From the NCBI GenBank assembly GCA_051004815.1, contig JBPCJY010000012.1, positions 1 through 55,025 on the forward strand: a stretch of 55,025 nucleotides of DNA, given 5' to 3'. Made by a program: the position numbers and the translations under genes. The notes beneath the pieces were generated by a model. It worked only from the letters and a program-made list of their open reading frames with translations. It was not told where the DNA came from and searched no databases. The first letter of the stretch is position 1. Each line of letters begins with the position of its first letter. This stretch comes from JBBQXY01 sp051004815 (GTDB taxonomy: Bacteria > Chloroflexota > Ktedonobacteria > Ktedonobacterales > Ktedonobacteraceae). Positions 49,400-55,025 of the stretch are shown here, piece after piece.

Positions 49400-50623
49400 C
49401 TACAATTGCCTCCGTCCCAATTTGGGAATGAGGAGCAGGGAGATCACGATACCAGCGACCAGCCCACCCAGGTGGTCCAGGATGCCGATGCCGGGGGTTG
49501 TGAAGCCAAAGACCAGGTTGAGGCCAAGCCAAAAGACCCAGTTCATGATGGCGTTACGTCCATAGCTGCCCATAGCGCGGCGGTTTACCAGGTAGAAGAC
49601 GCCGAGTGCGCCAAAGACGCCGAAGATCGCGCCGGAAGCACCGGCAGCAAGAGTCTCAGGAGGCATCAGGAAGTAGGTTACGATGCCGCCAATGATGCCG
49701 GATGCCAGGTAGATGACCAGGTAACGCCACTTGCCGTAGAAGACCTCGACGGCTGCCCCGATGAAGAAAAGCGAGAGCATATTCAGGCCGATGTGGAAGA
49801 TGTCGAAGTGGATAAACATGGCTGTGAAGATGCGCCAGAATTGCCCCTCGGATACTAATATATTGACCTGTGCTCCTCCGTTAACCAGCACACCTAGATC
49901 AATTGTTAAACTGCGGCTCAGGAAGGCCATGACCAGGTAGACGGCGACATTGATGGCAACAATGATGGTGGTCACGAAGCGTGGATTCTGACTCAGCATG
50001 AAGCGCGTGCGTACCATTTGTCGCTGCATCCCATTAGGGCGTGTCCATGGTGGTACCGTTTCGCGCTGTGTGGCATTCGCGCTGGCCGCTTGCTCATAGG
50101 CATCGGGTATGGCTGCTGTAGAGCCATTGCCGGATGTGGCAGTATAGCCGAGTGAGGGTGTTGGCTCTACCGGTGGGAAACAATTTTCGAATCGTCCACC
50201 ATAAGAGAGGCGAGCAGCTCGTGAGCGTGCCAGGCCCGCGTCATAGTCCTGGTGGTTCATGCGCAGCAGGTAGGCGCGTAAGGCATGAGCATAGCCATAG
50301 CCAGGGTCGAGTTCGATGGCGGCGTCAACATCCTGCAAGGCGCGATCATAACGACGATCTAACAGGTTGAGCAATGCTTTTGCCATTGTATTTTCAAAAC
50401 CGCTCTCCGGCTGTAGCTCCTGCACCTTGCGGCAAGCCATATAGACCACACCGTATGAGCCAAGCGCGAGGTTAGCTTCGGCCAGGCCCAGGTGAACCTG
50501 GGGATTGTTTGGTTCAATTTGCGCGGCATGGGCGTACGCAACTGCGGCCTCACGTCCCTGCCCTTGCGCCAGGGCTAGCTTCCCACTCTCCATGTATGTT
50601 TGTAAATCTGTTTTAGCTTCCAA
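49400..50623 (-). CDS. Rhomboid protease with N-terminal TPR domain
   Basis: 407 residues. Residues 1-125 are tetratricopeptide-like helices (YAHAAQIEPNNPQVHLGLAE, VDAAIELDPGYGYAHALRAY). Then a linker, and a rhomboid with six to seven helices (from about 215): HIGLNMLSLFFIGAAVE with the His-Asn oxyanion residues, catalytic Ser in GASGAIFGVFGALG, catalytic His in ILDHLGGLVAGI. It cleaves membrane-spanning substrates. The start is TTG at 50623: GGAGG 8 nt before it lies in the stop region of the preceding rhomboid, so the two are coupled. The TPR part faces the cytoplasm and may pick substrates or partners. Confidence 0.9.
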   Translation of the reverse strand: MEAKTDLQTYMESGKLALAQGQGREAAVAYAHAAQIEPNNPQVHLGLAEANLALGSYGVVYMACRKVQELQPESGFENTMAKALLNLLDRRYDRALQDVDAAIELDPGYGYAHALRAYLLRMNHQDYDAGLARSRAARLSYGGRFENCFPPVEPTPSLGYTATSGNGSTAAIPDAYEQAASANATQRETVPPWTRPNGMQRQMVRTRFMLSQNPRFVTTIIVAINVAVYLVMAFLSRSLTIDLGVLVNGGAQVNILVSEGQFWRIFTAMFIHFDIFHIGLNMLSLFFIGAAVEVFYGKWRYLVIYLASGIIGGIVTYFLMPPETLAAGASGAIFGVFGALGVFYLVNRRAMGSYGRNAIMNWVFWLGLNLVFGFTTPGIGILDHLGGLVAGIVISLLLIPKLGRRQL

Positions 50624-50627
50624 AGAA

Positions 50628-51494
50628 TTATCCTCCAATGAGATGTACGGCCATGATTGCAAGTATAAGTACACCTATGATTGTCAAGAGTGCCAGGGGC
50701 CAGCGACGCGCCAGGCTATGCTTATCTATTAACGCTTTACGCGGTGATAATGTATAGAGCGGGGTAAACCACCAGCCCAGGAAACAACCGCTGATTAAGC
50801 CACCCATATGTGCGTAATTATCGACGTTAGGAATGAACAAACCAATACTGAGGTTGCCCCCTATCACAATAACGAGCCAGAGCAGTGTTGGGATGCCGCC
50901 ATTGCGAAATGCTCTGCGATGAATGAGGACAAAGATACTATAAGCACCTACCAGTCCAAAGATCGCCCCCGATGCTCCTACGCTAACCTCCTGCGGCATA
51001 AAATAGAAGCTGCTAATGATACTTACGACACCCGTTAACAGGTAGATGAGTAGAAACCGCCAATGCCCGATCAGCCGTTCCAGGAAAATACCCAGGATCA
51101 CGAGATTAAGCATGTTGAGTCCAACGTGCAGCAAATTCGCGTGCAGGAAGATCGGTGTGATAAATCGCCAATACTGCCCATGGAGTATCAGCGTATTTTC
51201 CTTTGCGCCATATTGAATCAACACGCTGGTCAGGGCATCGTTGTCCTGGATGTTGACGGCATTGTTCATCACGTTGCCGATGATACTCTGTAGGGTATGC
51301 GCTCCCGCCGCCAGGGCCACCTGATAGGCGGTGAAACACCAGACGAACACAGTACCAACGGTGATCGACCAGGTGGCCCAGGAGACGCGACTAATCCCTC
51401 TTGCACTGCTATGTTGTCTCAGGGCAGTCTCATAACTGATCTGTGTACGGAGCTTGCGCGACACGCTATCATTTTCAGTAAAGATATTATCCAC
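50628..51494 (-). CDS. Rhomboid intramembrane serine protease
   Basis: 288 residues with about seven membrane helices. FITPIFLHANLLHVGLNMLNLVI supplies the His-Asn motif, GASGAIFGLVGAYS the catalytic Ser, and NYAHMGGLISGC the catalytic His. First of two rhomboid genes in one operon; the second starts 4 nt after this stop. An unrelated hydrophobic helix at the C-terminus (LALLTIIGVLILAIMAV) may be a seventh helix. The substrate is unknown. Confidence 0.92.
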   Translation of the reverse strand: MDNIFTENDSVSRKLRTQISYETALRQHSSARGISRVSWATWSITVGTVFVWCFTAYQVALAAGAHTLQSIIGNVMNNAVNIQDNDALTSVLIQYGAKENTLILHGQYWRFITPIFLHANLLHVGLNMLNLVILGIFLERLIGHWRFLLIYLLTGVVSIISSFYFMPQEVSVGASGAIFGLVGAYSIFVLIHRRAFRNGGIPTLLWLVIVIGGNLSIGLFIPNVDNYAHMGGLISGCFLGWWFTPLYTLSPRKALIDKHSLARRWPLALLTIIGVLILAIMAVHLIGG

Positions 51495-51672
51495 TCAGCG
51501 ACCTCATAGGCGAGACAGGAACATTGCGTTATCAATAGTTTCGTAGTATTGCCACTATCTATATTTACGTATGGGAAGAGGGAAGGTGACAATTAACGAT
51601 AAAAGTGCTTACAAAAAAGCACCCCAATAGTTATGGTTAAGTATACCACCTTTGTGGGTACAAAAGACAGTG

Positions 51673-51735
51673 AAGAGCTTGCAACACATTGCTGGGCTAC
51701 CGTCGCGGTAGCCCAGCAGTGTGTTGCAAGCTCTT
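51673..51735. terminator. 30-bp inverted repeat between the GlsB-like gene and the rhomboid operon
   Basis: The arms 51673-51702 and 51706-51735 pair over 29 of 30 positions with a 3-nt loop (TCG), making a single long rod. It lies 7 nt past the stop of the minus-strand GlsB-like gene, with TCTTG after it; likely a terminator for it. Confidence 0.7.
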
Positions 51736-51742
51736 GTTCTAA

Positions 51743-52114
51743 TTATGCTCGTCGATAGCCTCGGCGGCCACGCCCATGCCATAGACCGTAGGTGATGAGG
51801 TGCCAGATCGCTACGAAGATGATCGCGCCGATCAACGCTCGCACGAGGGGGACACCTTGCACAAAAACGTCAGGCAGTCCACTGATGACAATCACCTGGG
51901 TCATCAACCATATGCCGATAATGGCGGCAATAATCGCTCCAATGAAGCCCAGTGGGAGCCTCCAGCCGACAATGAACTCTGCGACGAGACCTACGATAGC
52001 TGCGACTATGAGGTAGATGATAAGGTTCCAACCAAAGGTCCAGACGTTGTCGCCGATCTTAATGGATACGGGTCCATTGGCGAGGGCAGTACTCAAGGAT
52101 AATAAATGGTACAT
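51743..52114 (-). CDS. GlsB/YeaQ/YmgE-like membrane protein
   Basis: 123 residues, three to four membrane helices. NLIIYLIVAAIVGLVAEFI and LGFIGAIIAAIIGIWLM fit the small glycine-rich stress-associated GlsB family, but the second half (FVQGVPLVRALIGAIIFVAI) is longer. A basic tail (GRGRRGYRRA) ends the protein. Role in envelope stress is by family only. It is divergent from the next operon across a 313-nt region. Confidence 0.72.
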   Translation of the reverse strand: MYHLLSLSTALANGPVSIKIGDNVWTFGWNLIIYLIVAAIVGLVAEFIVGWRLPLGFIGAIIAAIIGIWLMTQVIVISGLPDVFVQGVPLVRALIGAIIFVAIWHLITYGLWHGRGRRGYRRA

Positions 52115-52427
52115 TGAAATCTCCTTTATGCAAGTGATGTAACAGTAATCTTTTCACCAGATTTGCACTATTTACACTCTGAACATACCTTTAACTCTGT
52201 TCACTTGCAAGTGAACAATGGAAAGTCTCAGTATTTTTTCAGTTAATGCTCAGGTTTCTAAGGTTGATACGTACAAATGGCTGTGGTGGTTAAACAATGT
52301 AGTCAATAAGTGGTTGGTGTTCGTGTATAGAGAAGAGACTTTATGTAGCTATCAGGTTTGCTTGTGCGCTATAATCAAGTCATAGCGGTACTCTATTACA
52401 AACTGTTTATAATTTAAGAGGTGTATT
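52115..52427. promoter_or_regulatory. Divergent intergenic region with an 18-bp palindrome
   Basis: Two items are visible. At 52199-52216 GTTCACTTGCAAGTGAAC is a perfect 18-base palindrome, the size of a dimeric regulator's operator. On the plus strand TATAAT occurs at 52370-52375 and again at 52408-52413, the second only 15 nt before the operon start; no good -35 was found for either. No gene is supported in the 313 nt. Confidence 0.5.
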
Positions 52428-52907
52428 ATGAAAGGTGCTTTGCGGACGGCGGGCATTATCGGCGCGATCATTGTGGTTTTGCTGATCGTTGGCTTCGTGC
52501 TGGCAGCAATATTCGATGTTCTACTGAACGTGCTCTACATTGTCCTGATTATCCTGGCGGCCTTGACGTTACTTTCGACCATCTATCTGATCGTTGCCGT
52601 GTTCACGCTCATTCAGACAATTACGACGGTGCGTAATGAGCTGAAACCATTGCTGGCCTCCGTACAGGAGACGGTAGGTATTGTCAAAGATACGGCGAAG
52701 ACGGCAGGACAAACGGCAACGACCATTGGCAGTACGGCGCAATTGACGAAAGAGTTTGCGCTGGGACCAAGCGTACGTGCCGTCTCGGCACTTGTTGCGG
52801 GCCAGCAAATGGTGCGTGTGTTCATGGGTAAGGGTCGCACCCGGAGCCGTATGGAAGAGCGCCGCCGCCAGCAGATGGAGGCTGGTGCAGCAGCAGGAGG
52901 AGACTAA
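52428..52907 (+). CDS. Membrane protein, DUF948-like, hypothetical
   Basis: 159 residues. Two adjacent membrane segments (GAIIVVLLIVGFVLAAIFDV and VLYIVLIILAALTLLSTIYL) are followed by a helical, amphipathic stretch with Thr/Ala repeats (ETVGIVKDTAKTAGQTATTI) and a basic tail. It resembles DUF948/YtxH-type envelope proteins in layout. AAGAGGTG precedes the ATG. First of three genes in one operon (the next begins right after its stop). Confidence 0.65.
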   Translation: MKGALRTAGIIGAIIVVLLIVGFVLAAIFDVLLNVLYIVLIILAALTLLSTIYLIVAVFTLIQTITTVRNELKPLLASVQETVGIVKDTAKTAGQTATTIGSTAQLTKEFALGPSVRAVSALVAGQQMVRVFMGKGRTRSRMEERRRQQMEAGAAAGGD

Positions 52908-53561
52908 ATGTTATATGTGTTGGCAAGCGATGGATTGGCCGCGTGGGGCCAAATCGCGGCAATTGTCCTGCTCTTGTATCTGTTTATCTTAATTGTGGTT
53001 GGCTTAGCCTTAGCCCTGGCCTTGTTGCTTGGCCTGACGTGGGTGCGGCAAAAAGTTGAACTCATTAAGAAGCTACGCCCAACGGTGGATAGTATCAATA
53101 CCACGACAGAAGCTGCCATCCACGGGACATTGTCGCCACCCAGTGCTCAGTATGCTGACGATACCAAGGACAAGCTTGCACGCTCGGTCGCGAAAGTACC
53201 TGTTTATGCCCATACTGCCGAGCAGAAGATTGAGCATGGCAGTGACAAGGTGGCAGGTGTGGTTATCGAGTTTCGCGCTCGTACCGAGATGGCCAAAGGG
53301 ATACTTAAAGCCTTCTTCTTGCCAGGTTTGAAACCTCACGAGCAGACCGTGCTGGAGGAAGAAGGGGTTGGCTTCCGCAGTCCAGGCTACAAAATGCTGG
53401 TGGATGAGAAGGTACCTGCTGACGCAGCGATTGGATATGGAAGTCGCAACGTCATGGCATCTCAACTCAAAGGCGCGTCGGTTGATGTTGTAACCGAGAT
53501 ACCGAAGGAATTGCAGAATATTCCTGCTCGCGATGAACATAAAGATGTCGCGATTCATTAG
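52908..53561 (+). CDS. Membrane protein, hypothetical
   Basis: 217 residues. One long N-terminal membrane helix (IAAIVLLLYLFILIVVGLAL with ALALLLGL after it), then a soluble part with a helical segment (KVELIKKLRPTVDSIN) and no recognised domain. The start follows the previous stop directly, and the end overlaps the MFS gene start by 29 nt, so all three genes are translationally linked. Confidence 0.65.
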   Translation: MLYVLASDGLAAWGQIAAIVLLLYLFILIVVGLALALALLLGLTWVRQKVELIKKLRPTVDSINTTTEAAIHGTLSPPSAQYADDTKDKLARSVAKVPVYAHTAEQKIEHGSDKVAGVVIEFRARTEMAKGILKAFFLPGLKPHEQTVLEEEGVGFRSPGYKMLVDEKVPADAAIGYGSRNVMASQLKGASVDVVTEIPKELQNIPARDEHKDVAIH

Positions 53562-54930
53562 CTACCTGCAACAGTTTGGGCGTTTCACCCGAAACGCTCG
53601 GCTGTACCTGATTAGCAATGCGCTCAGTGGTGTCACAACGGGTATTCTGCTGGTACTCTACAATTTGTACCTGGTTTCATTGGGATACAAGGCCGATTTT
53701 ATCGGCCTTGCTTTATTTGCTGCCACGATTGGGGCTGGCATTGCGATTTTCCCAGCGGGATTTTGCGTTGACCGTTATAGTAGCAAAGCGATTCTGATCT
53801 GGTCGAATCTGCTGATTGGGGCGGCGGGGATTGGGCAAATATTGTTTCGTCAGCCACTACCACTACTGGTGAGTGGTTTTATTGCAGGTATGGGCTTTGC
53901 TTTTATTCTGGTGATCAATGCGCCTTTTCTGACCCGCAATAGTGAACCGGCGGAACGCGCTCATCTCTTCAGTTTGAATATTGTGCTCGGATTGGTGACA
54001 ACGGTGGTAGGCAGCGTCATCGGGGGGACATTGCCGCTCTGGTTCCGTGCCATTCCCTGGTTCATGGCTCCATTGCCGCCATGGTCGGTATGGCTCCTGG
54101 CTACCCAGGCGAATCCACGCTCGTTCCAACTATCGCTCCTTTTTGCCGGAGCGATCTCTGGCCCTAGCCTTATCCCGCTTTTTTTGTTGCGGGAGCAGAG
54201 GCGTGTTCCTCGCGTCATCTCCCGACCCCAGCCCGCCCCCGCCGACAGGGTACCCGCGAGGGGTACCCCTCGCGGGTACCCTGGGGTGGGGCGGGCTGCG
54301 GCGGAGGTGGGAAGTGGTCTTCGTCGCGTTATTCCGCTTACCTTGATGCGTCTACGGGCTGCCCCAGGTAGTCCAATGTATGTCTTATCTCTTGTGCAGG
54401 TGTTTGTGGGAGCGGGAGCGGGTCTGTTCATCAACTATTTCAACCTGTACTTTGTAGATTACTTAAAATCGTCGTCGGCTCTTTTTGGCGTGCTGAATGG
54501 TGGGACTATCGCTATCGCCGCTGTGTGTACGCTGGCCGCGCCATGGTTAGCGCAGCGCATTGGTAGGGTGAATGCCATCGCGCTGACGCAACTGGCGAGT
54601 ATTCCTCTGCTTATCACACTTGGCTTGACGACGATGTTGCCGGTAGCGGCTCTCTGCTTCTTATTTCGCCAGGGGCTAATGGATATGTCCAACGGTGTGT
54701 TGCAGGTATTCTCGATGGAGGTGGTGCCAGAGCAGCACCGTGGTATTGCCAATAGCAGTTATCAGGTGGCGTTCCAGGTACCAGGAGCTTTGACGGCACC
54801 CCTTGGTGGTTTGCTCATTACCAACATGGGTTACACTCCCATCTTTCTCGGTGCGGCAGCGTGCTATTTGTTGGCAATCGGGACATTGTGGGGCAAATAC
54901 GGTCGTGGGAAAGAACCACAATTAAAGTAA
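53533..54930 (+). CDS. Major facilitator superfamily transporter with a palindromic insert
   Basis: 465 residues, 12 membrane helices. Seen: LYLISNALSGVTTGILLVLY (helix 1), ADFIGLALFAATIGAG, and in the second half MYVLSLVQVFVGAGAGLFIN and LFGVLNGGTIAIAAVCTL, with VPEQHRGIANSSYQVAFQVPGAL as a conserved loop. It lies in the drug/metabolite-efflux part of the family; substrate unknown. The central cytoplasmic loop between helices 6 and 7 holds about 32 extra residues (232-264, rich in Pro, Arg, Gly, Ala), which the DNA shows to be an in-frame insertion of a GC-rich palindrome. The ATG at 53533 lies inside the previous gene; an ATG at 53545 is possible. Confidence 0.86.
   Translation: MNIKMSRFISYLQQFGRFTRNARLYLISNALSGVTTGILLVLYNLYLVSLGYKADFIGLALFAATIGAGIAIFPAGFCVDRYSSKAILIWSNLLIGAAGIGQILFRQPLPLLVSGFIAGMGFAFILVINAPFLTRNSEPAERAHLFSLNIVLGLVTTVVGSVIGGTLPLWFRAIPWFMAPLPPWSVWLLATQANPRSFQLSLLFAGAISGPSLIPLFLLREQRRVPRVISRPQPAPADRVPARGTPRGYPGVGRAAAEVGSGLRRVIPLTLMRLRAAPGSPMYVLSLVQVFVGAGAGLFINYFNLYFVDYLKSSSALFGVLNGGTIAIAAVCTLAAPWLAQRIGRVNAIALTQLASIPLLITLGLTTMLPVAALCFLFRQGLMDMSNGVLQVFSMEVVPEQHRGIANSSYQVAFQVPGALTAPLGGLLITNMGYTPIFLGAAACYLLAIGTLWGKYGRGKEPQLK
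54229..54298. repeat. 70-bp GC-rich palindromic element inserted in frame
   Basis: The core 54246-54283 is a perfect 38-base palindrome with three GGTACC sites. It is flanked by a further inverted pair, CAGCCCGCCCC (54229-54239) and GGGGCGGGCTG (54288-54298). The whole 70-nt block is far more GC-rich than the rest of the gene and keeps the frame open. No second copy is in the window. Confidence 0.9.
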
Positions 54931-55025
54931 ATGAAATGGCATGCACCCTGCCTGGGCCCAACTTTTGCCCCAGCCTGGTTCCTGCCCTTTCCTTTCCTTC
55001 CTCATTCTCTTGGTGCAGATACCTG

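Noticed and set aside
49262..49858. 198-codon plus-strand frame opposite the rhomboid
   Set aside because: Shadow of the membrane domain codons; very acidic composition with no start signal.

Overview
The window looks like chromosome of a soil-type Chloroflexota bacterium, most likely in or near the class Ktedonobacteria. This is inference from gene content: an IscB gene interrupted by a group II intron, a kinase/NB-ARC/TPR protein, KGG-repeat stress protein, tandem rhomboids, an FtsZ with long extensions, many alpha/beta hydrolases, mixed ATG/GTG/TTG starts with strong Shine-Dalgarno (SD) sites, and roughly balanced GC. No rRNA or tRNA gene and no CRISPR array was seen.

Left edge (1-2.9 kb): the 3' end of a group II intron (the HNH end of its maturase, then domains V and VI) sits inside an iscB gene, whose HNH/RuvC-III half follows as the 3' exon and runs into an acyl-CoA ligase. 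From 3 to 6.4 kb come an Mrp/NBP35-type ATPase with an N-terminal DUF1858 domain, prephenate dehydratase, a secreted beta-barrel-like protein and a small CxxC protein.

Defence island (6.9-12.6 kb): a single-chain type IIG restriction-modification enzyme is followed in the same direction by a tightly coupled pair, an ABC-type AAA ATPase (DUF3696 class) and a PIN-like nuclease. The pair has the architecture of Septu or PARIS with a different effector, and is the best candidate here for an undescribed system.

The middle (12.8-33.6 kb) holds a flavin/F420 oxidoreductase, an MBL-rhodanese protein, a secreted phosphatase-superfamily protein, a LysR regulator, an alpha/beta hydrolase, a hairpin-rich 0.4 kb stretch leading to a 64-residue membrane peptide gene, a 1052-residue Ser/Thr kinase-NB-ARC-TPR protein, a two-gene glycolipid glycosyltransferase operon beside RNase Z, small membrane proteins, a DUF3267 metallopeptidase, MutM, a lipoprotein, LarB, a KGG protein and FtsZ.

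The right part (33.8-54.9 kb) holds a 42-residue Lys-rich protein, hydrolases, a CruF-like carotenoid gene, a LysE exporter behind a possible attenuator, a membrane-tethered Clp-N protein, a MerR/TipA regulator with a textbook operator, an AlkD-cupredoxin-GNAT operon, a deleted MFS pseudogene, an M3 peptidase with a consensus promoter, a 16-bp interspersed repeat, a frameshifted pentapeptide-repeat ion channel, two rhomboid proteases, a GlsB-like protein and a three-gene membrane operon. The last gene of that operon, an MFS transporter, carries an in-frame 70-bp palindromic insertion.

A theme across the window is long, nearly perfect inverted repeats (arms of 12-34 bp, each with its own sequence) at gene ends, probably bidirectional terminators although most lack a U-tract.
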